A stretch of DNA of 64,000 bases from Thermohalobaculum sp963721105 (lineage in GTDB: Bacteria > Pseudomonadota > Alphaproteobacteria > Rhodobacterales > Rhodobacteraceae): the NCBI GenBank assembly GCA_963721105.1, contig CAVRHY010000010.1, forward strand, positions 1 to 64,000, given 5' to 3'. Under the pieces are notes generated by a model. That model was given only the letters and a program-made list of their open reading frames with translations, made no database searches and had not been told where the DNA came from. The position numbers and the translations under genes are program-made. This document shows, piece after piece, positions 49,312 through 57,907 of this stretch; position 1 is the first letter of the stretch; every line of letters starts with the position of its first letter.

Positions 49312-49746
49312 ATGATGACCGCCAGCACCGACGACGCCGACCTGCCGCCCGACCGAATCTTCGTCTCGAACTACGTGCGCGAGATGGAGATCGGCGCCTA
49401 TCCGGACGAGCGCGGCACGACGCAGCGCGTCCGCATCGACATCGCGCTGGAGGTCGGGAGCGGCGGCGTGCCGTCCGGCGACGACTACACGCGCGTGCTG
49501 AACTACGAGGACCTGGTCGAGGCCATCGAGACGCTGGCGCGCGGGCCGCGCATGAACCTGGTCGAGACCTTCGCGGAGCGGCTGGCCGAGCTCTGCCTCG
49601 TCGATCCGCGGGCGCGGCGGGTGCATATCCGCATCGAGAAGCTTGACCGGCTGCCCGGCGGCGCGGGCCTGGGCATCGAGATCGTGCGCGACCGCGGCGC
49701 CGTCTCGCGCGAGCGCGCCTGGGAGCGCGGCGCCGCGCCGGAGTGA
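49312..49746 (+). CDS. folB: Dihydroneopterin aldolase-like protein
   Basis: A 144-residue FolB-fold protein. DRIFVSNYVREMEIGAYPDE is the start of the domain with the conserved region before GAY, and QRVRIDIALEV, RVLNYEDLVEAIETLA, NLVETFAERLAELCL (catalytic Glu region), and VHIRIEKLDRLPGGAGLGIE follow. It acts in folate synthesis on dihydroneopterin. Adjacent ATGs at 49312 and 49315 both fit. It is divergent from eda. Other folate genes are not adjacent. Confidence 0.85.
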   Translation: MMTASTDDADLPPDRIFVSNYVREMEIGAYPDERGTTQRVRIDIALEVGSGGVPSGDDYTRVLNYEDLVEAIETLARGPRMNLVETFAERLAELCLVDPRARRVHIRIEKLDRLPGGAGLGIEIVRDRGAVSRERAWERGAAPE

Positions 49747-50166
49747 GCGGGCGGGGCGCGGGCCGGGGCGCTGGCGAGCGGCCTGTCGGCGGGCCGAGGC
49801 GGCGTGGTCGGACCATGGGCGAGGCTGGGCGCCGGCGCACGGGCGGGACGTTTGCCAGGGCAGTGCGGGTCGGGGGCGCATGAGCAGGTGCGCTGGCGCA
49901 TCTGCGGGTGACGCGCGGCGCCTGTGCGGGGCGCTGGCGCGCGGCGAGGGACAGTCCGAGCGCAGCGCGATTGGCACGGCGGCGCATGCGCGGGGCGGAG
50001 GCGCGCGGCGTTCGGCAGCCGGGCGGCGCATATCGCGGCGTCGCTCGCGCGGAGGGGCGGGGCGGGGCGGCGGTGATGCATGTTGGACACGCCGCGCGGT
50101 CGGGCTGCCCGCTGCCCCGGGGCGGGCCGCTTGATCGGGCCGGCGGCGGCTGGCATCACGGCTGCC
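49747..50166. other. Gene-free GC-rich stretch between folB and rnhB
   Basis: About 420 bases, exceptionally G-rich on the plus strand. The reading frames here lack any recognisable protein. No hairpin with a U-run was seen. An rnhB promoter is expected but not recognisable. Confidence 0.4.
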
Positions 50167-50826
50167 ATGCCACCCGACTGCGCCATCGAGGACGAGTGCT
50201 GCGCCGAGGCCGGCGGCCGCGACGCGGTCTGCGGCATCGACGAGGCCGGGCGCGGGCCGTGGGCCGGGCCGGTCGTCGCCGCGGCGGTGATCCTCGACCG
50301 GGGCTGCATCCCCGAGGGCATCGACGACTCGAAGAAGCTCGACGCGGGGGCGCGCGCCGGGCTGTTCGACGCGATCATGGCGAGCTGCCGGGTCGGCGTC
50401 GGCATCGGCTCGGTCGAGGAGATCGAGGAACTGAACATCCTGCGCGCCAACGACCTGGCGATGGCGCGCGCGCTGGCGAGCCTGGGCCGCGCGCCCGGCG
50501 TCGCGCTGGTCGACGGCAAGTGGAAGCCGCGGACGATCTCGATCCCCGTCCGCACGGTGGTCGGCGGCGACGCGCTGTCGCTGTCGATCGCGGCGGCCTC
50601 GATCGTCGCCAAGGTGACGCGCGACCGCATCATGCACCGGCTGCACGACGAATGCCCCGGCTATGGCTGGATCAGCAATGTCGGCTACGGCACGCCGCAG
50701 CACCGCGCAGCGCTGGCGAGCCTGGGCGTGACGGTGCACCACCGGCGGACCTGGGCGCCGGTGCTGGCGGTACTGGGCGGCGGCATGGACGAAGCTGCGC
50801 CTGAAGAGTCCCTCGTAACGGACTGA
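50167..50826 (+). CDS. rnhB: Ribonuclease HII
   Basis: A 219-residue nuclease that removes RNA from RNA-DNA hybrids. CGIDEAGRGPWAGPVVAAAV supplies the catalytic Asp25/Glu26, DDSKKLDAGAR follows, VALVDGKWKP carries the third Asp, and IVAKVTRDRIMHRLHDECPG YGW is the fourth block. Intact. It lies directly upstream of ccrM, an arrangement common in alphaproteobacteria. Confidence 0.94.
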   Translation: MPPDCAIEDECCAEAGGRDAVCGIDEAGRGPWAGPVVAAAVILDRGCIPEGIDDSKKLDAGARAGLFDAIMASCRVGVGIGSVEEIEELNILRANDLAMARALASLGRAPGVALVDGKWKPRTISIPVRTVVGGDALSLSIAAASIVAKVTRDRIMHRLHDECPGYGWISNVGYGTPQHRAALASLGVTVHHRRTWAPVLAVLGGGMDEAAPEESLVTD

Positions 50827-50838
50827 AAAAAAACCCTG

Positions 50839-50866
50839 TTGACGGATCGCTCGTTTCAGGTGATTC
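50839..50866 (+). promoter_or_regulatory. ccrM promoter region with a GANTC site
   Basis: A -35-like TTGACG (50839-50844) lies after the rnhB stop, and a GATTC sequence (50862-50866), a CcrM target (GANTC), lies about 26 bases before the ccrM ATG. In Caulobacter the ccrM promoter contains GANTC sites whose methylation state affects transcription. The same logic here is inferred. Confidence 0.5.
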
Positions 50867-50891
50867 TCTCCATGCTGACGAGGGGGAAACA

Positions 50892-51971
50892 ATGACCGAG
50901 CTGGTGGCGGAGCGGATCATCGAGGGGGATTGCGTGTCCGCAATGGCCGCGATGCCGGCCGGATCGGTCGACCTCGTCTTTGCCGATCCGCCCTACAACC
51001 TGCGCCTGAAGGGCGAGCTGCACCGGCCGAACAACACCCGCGTCGACGGCGTCGACGACGACTGGGACCGCTATGACAGCGTCGCCGCCTACGACGCCTT
51101 CACCCGCGCCTGGCTGACCGAAGCCCGCCGCGTGCTGAAGCCGGACGGCGCAATCTGGGTGATCGGCACCTATCACAACATCTTCCGCCTCGGCACGGCG
51201 CTGCAGGATTTGGGGTTCTGGCTGCTGAACGACGTCGTCTGGCGCAAGACCAACCCGATGCCGAACTTTCGCGGCAAGCGGCTGACCAACGCGCACGAGA
51301 CGCTGATCTGGGCGGCGCCCTCGCAGACCGCGCGCCCGGTCTTCAACTACGACGCGCTGAAGGAGCTGAACGACGGGCTGCAGATGCGCTCGGACTGGCT
51401 GATGCCGATCTGCTCGGGGGCCGAGCGGCTGAAGGGGCCGGACGGCGCCAAGGCGCACCCGACGCAGAAGCCCGAGGCGCTGCTGCACCGCGTGCTGGTC
51501 GGCACGACGAATGTCGGCGACGTGGTGCTGGACCCGTTCCTCGGCTCGGGCACGACGGGCGCGGTCGCCAAGCGGCTGGGCCGGCGCTTTGTCGGCATCG
51601 AGCGCGACCCGGCCTATGCGGCGGTGGCGCGCGAGCGCATCGGCCGCGTCCGGGCGCACGAGCCGGCGGCGCTGAAGGTCAGCCGCGGCAAGCGCGCCGA
51701 GCCGCGCATCCCCTTCGGCCAGCTCGTCGAGCGCCGGCTGCTGGAGCCGGGCGACGTGCTGGAATCGGCCAACGGCCGGCACCACGCCAAGGTGCGCGCC
51801 GACGGCACGCTGGTGATCGCCGACATGACCGGCTCGATCCACCAGGTCGGCGCGGCGCTGGAGGGCGCGCCGTCCTGCAATGGCTGGACCTACTGGTGCT
51901 TTCGCCGCGACGGCCGGCCGGTGCCGATCGACGTGCTGCGCCAGCAGCTGCGCGCCGAGATGCGCGACTGA
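50892..51971 (+). CDS. ccrM: Cell-cycle DNA adenine methyltransferase (GANTC)
   Basis: A 359-residue beta-class N6-adenine methyltransferase. Motif IV is FADPPYNLRLKGEL (DPPY at 32-35), with NFRGKRLTNAHETLIWA, AHPTQKPEALL and motif I DPFLGSGTTGAVAKRLGR. The extra C-terminal domain (LVERRLLEPGDVL, GSIHQVGAALEGAPSCNGWTY) is the part characteristic of CcrM and distinguishes it from ordinary restriction methylases. It methylates GANTC after replication and sets cell-cycle transcription. GGGGG precedes the ATG. Intact. Confidence 0.95.
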   Translation: MTELVAERIIEGDCVSAMAAMPAGSVDLVFADPPYNLRLKGELHRPNNTRVDGVDDDWDRYDSVAAYDAFTRAWLTEARRVLKPDGAIWVIGTYHNIFRLGTALQDLGFWLLNDVVWRKTNPMPNFRGKRLTNAHETLIWAAPSQTARPVFNYDALKELNDGLQMRSDWLMPICSGAERLKGPDGAKAHPTQKPEALLHRVLVGTTNVGDVVLDPFLGSGTTGAVAKRLGRRFVGIERDPAYAAVARERIGRVRAHEPAALKVSRGKRAEPRIPFGQLVERRLLEPGDVLESANGRHHAKVRADGTLVIADMTGSIHQVGAALEGAPSCNGWTYWCFRRDGRPVPIDVLRQQLRAEMRD

Positions 51972-52066
51972 GGGTTTTCCGCGGCCGCCCGGCCGCCCGC
52001 CTTCCTGCCCGGGCGTTCCGCCCCGGGCGACTGTTTCTGCCTGGACGACTGCCTCGTCCCTCACTT

Positions 52067-52097
52067 GGCCCCGGATCCGTCCGGGGCCTTCTTTTTT
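52067..52097 (+). terminator. Rho-independent terminator after ccrM
   Basis: Stem GGCCCCGGA (52067-52075) pairs with TCCGGGGCC (52080-52088), loop TCCG, followed by TTCTTTTTT. A strong intrinsic terminator. It also separates ccrM from the convergent mutY. Confidence 0.88.
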
Positions 52098-52127
52098 CGT
52101 CGCGGGCAGTGGGCTTCCGCGGCCCCG

Positions 52128-53300
52128 TCAGGCCCCGTCCGGCGGCGGGAGGGCGCCGCGAGCCAGCCGTACCGCCTTGGCGAAGACGGTCGGCATGGCG
52201 GCGAGCGCCCCGTCGAGCGGCAGGAAGCCGGCGCCGCCCGGCGTCGAGAGCCGCAGCAGGCGCACCTCGAGGCGCAGGTGGAAATGCGTGAAGGTGTGGC
52301 GGACCTCGCCGACGGCCTGCCAGTCGCCGGGCAGCGGGGGCCGAGGGGCGGCCCCGCCGGGGGGCTGCGCGGGGCCGGCGCGCGGGGCAGCGGGACCGGC
52401 GGCGTCCTCGGGTTCGATGGGGTGATCCGCCTTAAGGTTCCGTGCGGGCGGCGTGGCCGGCGTCCCGGGCGCCCAGTCGGTGCCTGGAACGGCCAGCATG
52501 CCGCCGAGCAGCCCGGCCTCGGCGCGGCGCTCGGTCAGCACCCGGCCGGCGGCGTCGATGGCGACCCAGGCGATGCCGTGTCGCACCGGCCTGGCCTGCT
52601 TTTCGGCGCGGCGCGGCAGCGTCGCGGCGATGCCGCGCGCGTGCCCCCGGCAAGCGGCCCGCCAGGGGCAGGCGAGGCAGGCCGGGCGGGCCGGCGTGCA
52701 GACCGTCGCGCCGAGGTCCATGACGGCCTGCGCATAGTCGCCGGGGCGTTCTTGCGGGGTCAGCCCGGCGGCGCGCGCCTTCAGCGCCGGCTTGACGCCG
52801 GGCAGCGGCGCCTCCTCGGCGAAGAGGCGCGCCATCACGCGCTCGACATTGCCGTCGACGACGGTGGCCGGCCGGTCGAAGGCGATCGCGGCGATCGCCG
52901 CCGCCGTGTAGACGCCGATGCCGGGCAGCGCGCGGAGCCCCTCCTCGGTGTCGGGAAAGCGGCCGCCGAGGTCGCCCGCGACGACGCCGGCGCAGGCGTG
53001 CAGGTTGCGGGCGCGGGCGTAGTAGCCGAGACCCGCCCAGGCGCCCAGCACCTCGTCGCGCGGCGCCGCGGCCAGCGCGTGCACGTCCGGCCAGCGGCCG
53101 AGGAAGCGCAGGAAATGCCCGGTGGCGGCGGCGACCGTCGTCTGCTGCAGCATGACTTCGCTCAGCCAGACGCGATAGGGGTCTGGCCGCGCGCCGGCCA
53201 GCCGCGCCGCCGGGGCGGTGCGCCAGGGCAGCTCGCGGGCGTGCCGGTCGTACCAGGCCAGCAGGTCGGCCGCTCGCGCGGTTGTTATCGCAGGGGGCAA
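52128..53300 (-). CDS. mutY: A/G-specific adenine glycosylase
   Basis: A 390-residue base-excision repair enzyme removing A opposite 8-oxoguanine. LSEVMLQQTTVAA (catalytic Glu48), LPGIGVYTAAAIAAIAF (helix-hairpin-helix), VVDGNVERVMARLF (catalytic Asp149) and the 4Fe-4S cluster Cys201-x6-Cys208-x2-Cys211-x5-Cys217 are seen. The C-terminal NUDIX-like domain (GLLGGMLAVPGT, VRHTFTHFHLRLEV) contains an unusual Pro/Ala-rich insert of about 40 residues. The start is probably the TTG at 53300. Divergent from the DUF721 gene by about 50 bases. Confidence 0.92.
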   Translation of the reverse strand: MPPAITTARAADLLAWYDRHARELPWRTAPAARLAGARPDPYRVWLSEVMLQQTTVAAATGHFLRFLGRWPDVHALAAAPRDEVLGAWAGLGYYARARNLHACAGVVAGDLGGRFPDTEEGLRALPGIGVYTAAAIAAIAFDRPATVVDGNVERVMARLFAEEAPLPGVKPALKARAAGLTPQERPGDYAQAVMDLGATVCTPARPACLACPWRAACRGHARGIAATLPRRAEKQARPVRHGIAWVAIDAAGRVLTERRAEAGLLGGMLAVPGTDWAPGTPATPPARNLKADHPIEPEDAAGPAAPRAGPAQPPGGAAPRPPLPGDWQAVGEVRHTFTHFHLRLEVRLLRLSTPGGAGFLPLDGALAAMPTVFAKAVRLARGALPPPDGA

Positions 53301-53353
53301 CGCCTATCCTCCCGTCGGGCGTATAACCGCCCGCGACTCCGGCGGAGAAGGCC

Positions 53354-53933
53354 ATGACCGAGGACGGCGCAACTGGCAAGTCGGGCGGCAAGGCTCGCCG
53401 CAAACCGGGCGGCGGGCAGGCCGGCGAGGTCGCGCGGCGCGGCGGCGGGTTCCGCCGGGCCTCGGACCGGGCGCGGCCGACCTTCGAGAAGGTCGCCGGG
53501 CGGCATGGCTTTGCCCAGGCCGACGTGCTGCTGCGCTGGGCCGAGATCGCCGGCGAGGCGCTGGCGCCGACCTGCCGGCCCGTCAAGGTGCGCTATGGCA
53601 GCAACCGCCAGCTGGGCGCGACGCTGGTCGTCTCGGCCGACGGCGCGCGGGCGCCCGAGGTCGAGCACCGCAAGACGCACATCATCGAGCGGGTCAACCA
53701 GTTCTACGGCTACCGCGCGATCTCGCGCGTTCAGATCGTCCAGACCGGCGCGGCCGGATTTCGCCGAGCCGGCGGCCGCCTTCGCCGGGCCGGAGCTGGC
53801 GCCATCGAGCGCCGAGACCGAGCGTGCGTCGGTGCTGGCGCAGGGCGTCGAGGATGACGGGCTGCGCGCGGCGCTGACGCGGCTGGGCGCCAACGTGCTG
53901 GCGCGCGGGCGCGCCGGCGTTCCCCTCAAGTGA
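53354..53933 (+). CDS. DUF721 (DciA-like) protein (one frameshift)
   Basis: About 193 residues. The conserved DUF721 part is RWAEIAGEALAPTCRPVKVR and ATLVVSADGARAPEVEHRKT HIIERVNQFYGYRAISRVQI. DUF721 proteins include the DnaB-helicase loader DciA and are widespread in bacteria. A one-base shift near 53755 separates VQIVQTGAA from PDFAEPAAAFAG; both parts read well in different frames, and the second ends at 53933. The next gene starts 17 bases later, so they may share a transcript, as is common in alphaproteobacteria. Confidence 0.8.
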
Positions 53934-53950
53934 CCACCAGAGGACCGACC

Positions 53951-54778
53951 ATGCGTTTCACTTTCACCGGCGGCGCCGCCGCCGCCCTGCTTGTCGCCGC
54001 GCTCGCCGTTCCGGCCTGGGCGCAGACGACGGGCAGCGACACCGGCACGGCTGCCGGGGCGACCGCGGGGCAGGATAGCTCGACCCAGAATATGGGTGGC
54101 CAGGCGGCGCAGCAGCCTGCAGACGACCAGACCCAGGGTGCGGGCCAGACGGGCGGCCAGACTGCGGGCCAGACTGCGGGCCAGTCGGGAGACCAGACGG
54201 GGGCGCAGACGGCGCCGGCCGGGGACCAGCCGGCCGAGGCGGTCGCGCTGGAGGACAAGGGCTACGCGATGGGCGACATCGTCCTGGGCGACCCGGACGC
54301 GCCGCTGACGGTCGTCGAGTACGCCTCGTTTACCTGCCCGCACTGCGCCGCCTTTGCCGTGCACACATTCCCCGAGGTGAAGGAGAAGTACATCGACACC
54401 GGCAAGGTGAAGTTCGTCCTTCGCGAGGTCTATTTCGACCAGTACGGGCTCTGGGCCTCGATGGTGGCGCGCTGCGGCGGCGAGAAGGGGTTCTACCCGC
54501 TGGCCGAGACCTACCTGACGACGCAGTCGACCTGGACGCGCGCGCCCGACATCGGCAGCGCCATCCAGCAGATCGGCCGGCGCGCCGGGCTGTCGGCCGA
54601 CCGGCTGGGCCAGTGCCTGTCGGACCGCGAGTTCGCCAAGCAGCTTCTGTCGACCTACCAGCAGAACGTCGAGGCCGACGAGGTGAAGGCGACGCCGACC
54701 TTCCTGATCGGCGGCGAGAAGGCCAGCGGCGAGATGAGCTTCGAAGATTTCGCGAAGCTGATCGACGCCAAGCTCTGA
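53951..54778 (+). CDS. DsbA-family thiol:disulfide oxidoreductase, periplasmic
   Basis: A 275-residue secreted protein. The signal peptide (MRFTFTGGAAAALLVAALAV, cleavage after AWA) is followed by a low-complexity Gln/Gly/Thr linker at residues 26-95 with repeats of the form GQTAGQTAGQSG. The thioredoxin domain then has the active site Cys129-Pro-His-Cys132 (SFTCPHCAAF) and cis-Pro TPTFLIGGEKASG. It most likely forms or isomerises disulfides in the envelope. The start ATG at 53951 follows AGAGGA. The linker is longer than usual. Confidence 0.9.
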   Translation: MRFTFTGGAAAALLVAALAVPAWAQTTGSDTGTAAGATAGQDSSTQNMGGQAAQQPADDQTQGAGQTGGQTAGQTAGQSGDQTGAQTAPAGDQPAEAVALEDKGYAMGDIVLGDPDAPLTVVEYASFTCPHCAAFAVHTFPEVKEKYIDTGKVKFVLREVYFDQYGLWASMVARCGGEKGFYPLAETYLTTQSTWTRAPDIGSAIQQIGRRAGLSADRLGQCLSDREFAKQLLSTYQQNVEADEVKATPTFLIGGEKASGEMSFEDFAKLIDAKL

Positions 54779-54795
54779 GGCGCCGACGCCTCGGA

Positions 54796-54826
54796 CGGGC
54801 GGCTGCGCGCCGCCCGCCCCGCTTTT
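54796..54826 (+). terminator. Rho-independent terminator after the DsbA-like gene
   Basis: Stem CGGGCGGC (54796-54803) pairs with GCCGCCCG (54809-54816), loop TGCGC, with TTTTT at 54822-54826. The short C-rich spacer before the T run makes it moderate rather than ideal. Confidence 0.7.
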
Positions 54827-55185
54827 TGGCATATGGCCCGGCGCTTCCCGAACGTGGCGCGTGAGCGCGCTGCGGGAGCGGGCGCAGACCGATGGATCGC
54901 ATCGCTCCGGCGCTTGCGCAGCCGTCTTCGCCTGTGCCGTCCGGAGACCTGTGATGCGGCCTGTCGGCATCGCCGTCCGGGCGCATCCGACCCGCCTCGC
55001 GCGTCGGAAACGTTCAGACTGGTCCATTTCGGCATGAGACCTGTCAGGCAGCCGGGCGCGCGCTCGCCGCTCGAAGCGGCGATGAGCGGCGCTTTCCCAT
55101 CCTTGCCGGCGGGAACGCCGCTGGCTCGCCGTTGTTCTACTACCGGAATAAGCGCGCCCGCACGGCGGAACCGAGCGCACCGATG
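54827..55185. other. Intergenic stretch before the YihY-like gene
   Basis: About 360 bases without a recognisable gene, less biased in composition than the coding neighbours. No promoter motif was identified. Confidence 0.35.
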
Positions 55186-55331
55186 ACAGGGAGCGGCAGG
55201 TGGTAAAGTCGGCAGCAGGAAAGCACGAGCGCGGCGGGCGGGCGGACGGGGCCGTTGAGCGCCCGAGGCCGGCTTGGGGCGAGATCCTGCTGCGCAGCGT
55301 GGTAGCCGTCGTGCGGGAGACCGTGGCGCGA
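55186..55331 (+). repeat. Diverged duplicate of the 5' end and ribosome site of the YihY-like gene
   Basis: From 55186 the DNA (GACAGGGAGCGGCAG-GTG) parallels the region at 55418 (GACAGGAGGCGACAG-GTG) that leads into the true gene. The encoded peptides also match: VKSAAGKHERGGRADGAVER and AWGEILLRS against VASSAGQQGRGRQADSPGEI and GWRDILLRT. The copies are exactly 234 bases (78 codons) apart, so the upstream copy is in frame with the gene. It looks like an old partial tandem duplication, and it offers an alternative N-terminus. Confidence 0.7.
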
Positions 55332-55433
55332 CGGAGCCATGGCGTGCGGGGCGGCACGGTTTCTCAGGCACGCGCCCTCTCCGGATCAGTCTCCGGATCA
55401 CCGGCGCGGGCGGAGTCTGACAGGAGGCGACAG

Positions 55434-56396
55434 GTGGCATCTTCGGCAGGGCAGCAGGGCCGGGGCCGGCAGGCCGACAGCCCGGGCGAAATCCCGAAGA
55501 AGGGGTGGCGAGACATCCTGCTGCGGACATGGACCGAGATGGGCCATGACCATGTCTCGATGGTGGCGGCCGGCGTCGGCTTCTTCGGGCTGCTGGCGAT
55601 CTTCCCGGCGATCACGGCGATCATCTCGATCTGGGGGCTGATGTTCGACCCGGCGACGATCACCGCCCAGATCGACCAGATCAGCGGCATGCTGCCGCAG
55701 CAGGCGCACGACGTCATCAAGCAGCAGGCGGCGACGATTTCCGCGAACGCCGGCACGGGCGCCAGCCTGGCGGCGATCGGCGGCATCCTGCTGGCGCTCT
55801 ACAGCTCGATGAAGGGCGTCAAGTCGCTGATCGAGGGGCTGAACATCATCTATGACGAAGAGGAGAAGCGCGGCTTCGTCAAGCTGAACCTCGTCGCGCT
55901 GCTGCTGACGCTGGCGCTGGTGCTGATCATGATCTGCACGCTGGGCCTGCTGGTCGTCTATCCGTCGGTGATCGACCTGTTCGGGTTCAGCTCGATCCTG
56001 CAGACGGTGATCAGCTTCATGCGCTTTCCGCTGCTGGCCGTCGTCGTGGTCTTCGGGCTGATGATCCTCTACCGCTACGGGCCGAGCCGCGACACGCCGA
56101 AATGGCGCTGGGTCGACTGGGGCGCGGTCATCGCGACGATCGTCTGGGTCATCGGCTCGATCGGGCTGTCGATCTACATGAGCTACTTCGGCAACTACAA
56201 CGCGACCTACGGCACGCTGGGCGCGGCGATCGTGCTGCTGACCTGGTTCTGGCTGTCGGCCTTCATCGTGCTGATGGGCGCCGAGCTGAACTCGGAGATG
56301 GAGCACCAGACGGCCAAGGACAGCACGACCGGCGCGCGCGAGCCGATGGGCGAGCGCGGCGCGCACGCGGCGGACACGGTGGGCGAGAGCCGCTGA
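55434..56396 (+). CDS. YihY/BrkB-family inner-membrane protein
   Basis: About 320 residues with six predicted helices. Family blocks: DHVSMVAAGVGFFGLLAIFP AITAI, ALYSSMKGVKSLIEGLNIIY, RYGPSRDTPKWRWVDWGAVI, and YNATYGTLGAAIVLLTWFWL with AELNSEMEHQ at the end. YihY/BrkB proteins were once thought to be RNase BN; their true function is unknown. The GTG at 55434 is chosen because AGGAGG lies six bases upstream. An upstream in-frame GTG at 55200 would add 78 residues derived from the partial duplication. Confidence 0.88.
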   Translation: MASSAGQQGRGRQADSPGEIPKKGWRDILLRTWTEMGHDHVSMVAAGVGFFGLLAIFPAITAIISIWGLMFDPATITAQIDQISGMLPQQAHDVIKQQAATISANAGTGASLAAIGGILLALYSSMKGVKSLIEGLNIIYDEEEKRGFVKLNLVALLLTLALVLIMICTLGLLVVYPSVIDLFGFSSILQTVISFMRFPLLAVVVVFGLMILYRYGPSRDTPKWRWVDWGAVIATIVWVIGSIGLSIYMSYFGNYNATYGTLGAAIVLLTWFWLSAFIVLMGAELNSEMEHQTAKDSTTGAREPMGERGAHAADTVGESR

Positions 56397-56504
56397 CGGT
56401 CGGGGCGGAGCCGCCGGCCCCCCTGCGCCGGGCGTGACTCCGCTCCCGTTCCGGGCCGGGGTCCGGGCCGAGCAGTCCCGGCGGCGCGGCGAGGCCCGGC
56501 GGCG

Positions 56505-57210
56505 TCAGCGCGGCCGGGTCGTGAGGTCGGCGGCGCCAAGCTGGTAGGCGAGGTCGTAGACGAGCGGGACGGGCGCGGTCAGGCCGCAGTCGCTGTCGGT
56601 AGCGGCGCGCCCGATCTCGCCGATGACGGCCTCGAGCTCGGGGCGGCCGCTGCCCTCGACCAGCACCAGCGCGTCGAAGGCGCGCTCGGCCATCTCGGGG
56701 CGGAGTCTCGGTCTCGCGCGTGCGCACGCCGGAGACCTCGGCGCGGGCGAGCGCGACATGCGCGCAGCAGGCGCCCCGGATCGCCAGCAGGGTCTCGGCG
56801 AGGCGGCCGGCGCCGGCGCGAAGGTCGCGCTCGCCCGCGCCGTCGGCGAAGTCGAGCCGGACGGTCGCCATCGCGCCGCCCTCGCCGACGCCGCGCGAGG
56901 CGAGGCGCAGGCAGGCGACGCGCAGGAAGTTGCGGAAGGCGGGCTGGACCTGCAGGCTCCACGCGGTCGGGTTGTTCAGGCGCTCGAGATAGGCCGGCGA
57001 GCGGAAGGTCTCGACGCTCTCGCCGCCGTAGATCGTGCCGTACATGTATCGGCCGAGCCCGTGGTTGATCAGCCGCTTGCCGACGGTGAAGCCGGGGATC
57101 GACAGCCGCTCGGGCATGTGCTCGCGCGTGTGCCACTCCATGTATTCGGCCTGCATCGGCGGGTCGATGTCGTGCCAGATCGCCAGCAGCGCGTCGCCTG
57201 TGAGTGCCAT
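56505..57210 (-). CDS. Conserved hypothetical protein, possibly ferredoxin-like alpha/beta barrel (one frameshift)
   Basis: About 235 residues. The N-terminal half (LLAIWHDIDPPMQAEYMEWH, PERLSIPGFTVGKRLIN, YGTIYGGESVETFRSPAYLE RLNNPT) resembles dimeric alpha/beta-barrel proteins (EthD/NIPSNAP-like) seen beside aromatic-degradation genes. After VSGVRTRET a one-base shift near 56705 leads to the second half (AFDALVLVEGSGRPELEAVI, LVYDLAYQLGAADLTT). The ATG at 57210 follows GGAGGA. Divergent from aroQ. Function unknown. Confidence 0.65.
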
Positions 57211-57409
57211 GTGGTCCTCCGTCCGCGGGAGGGCGCGGCCCCCCTTCGGCGCCATCGATGCCATGCGGGCGGCGGTTCGGCCAGCCCGTCCTGGCGGATC
57301 GAGCAGCCCGGTGATGGTCGGGCGCGGCGGGGCGCGCCGGTGCGGCGGGCCGTTGCGGCGGGATGGAGGCTCGGCATAGGCTTGGCGGCGAAGAGGACGG
57401 GGGAGCCGG

Positions 57410-57904
57410 ATGGCGCAGTTGTGGGTCCTGAACGGGCCGAACCTGAACCTGCTGGGCGAGCGCGAGCCGGGCATCTACGGCGCGACCAGCTATGCCGCCG
57501 TCGAGCGGAGTTGCCACGAGTTTGCCAGCGTGCTGGGCGCCGGGCTGGAGTTCCGCCAGACCAACCACGAGGGGGTGCTGGTCGACTGGATCCAGGAGGC
57601 GCGGGCCAAGGCCGACGTGCTGATCATCAACCCGGCCGGCTGCTCGTTCCACTCGATCCCGGTGCTGGACGCGCTGAAGACCTTCGCGCCGCCGATCATC
57701 GAGCTGCACATCTCGAACATCCACGCCCGCGACGAGCTGCACCGGCACTCGATCATGTCCGGCGTGGCGACGTCGGTGATCTGCGGGCTGGGCGTCTATG
57801 GCTATATCGTCGCCATGCAGTCGGCGGCGCAGATGCTGGGCGCGATTCCGGAGGGGCTGCCCGAGCCGGTCAGGGTCGGGCCGGCCGGATCGGCGCCGGC
57901 CTGA
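57410..57904 (+). CDS. aroQ: Type II 3-dehydroquinate dehydratase
   Basis: A 164-residue type II enzyme interconverting 3-dehydroquinate and 3-dehydroshikimate. LWVLNGPNLNLLGEREPGIY carries the NGPNLN signature, FRQTNHEGVLVDWIQEA the substrate loop, and ELHISNIHARDELHRHS the catalytic His region. INPAGCSFHSIPVLDAL differs from the usual NPAAYTHTSVALRDA, so this may be a divergent or catabolic member. A GGGAG site precedes the ATG. It starts the operon with the FAD oxidoreductase and the dehydroshikimate dehydratase-like gene. Confidence 0.9.
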   Translation: MAQLWVLNGPNLNLLGEREPGIYGATSYAAVERSCHEFASVLGAGLEFRQTNHEGVLVDWIQEARAKADVLIINPAGCSFHSIPVLDALKTFAPPIIELHISNIHARDELHRHSIMSGVATSVICGLGVYGYIVAMQSAAQMLGAIPEGLPEPVRVGPAGSAPA

Positions 57905-57907
57905 GGC

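Noticed and set aside
49747..50166. Possible small genes in the G-rich stretch before rnhB
   Set aside because: Open frames exist in several phases only because stops are rare; none has a ribosome site or recognisable domain.
45781..50892. A single 5.1-kb open frame (1703 codons) on the minus strand
   Set aside because: It only arises because kdgK and betC happen to share a frame and stops are rare at this GC content. The individual genes have their own starts, ribosome sites and family ends.
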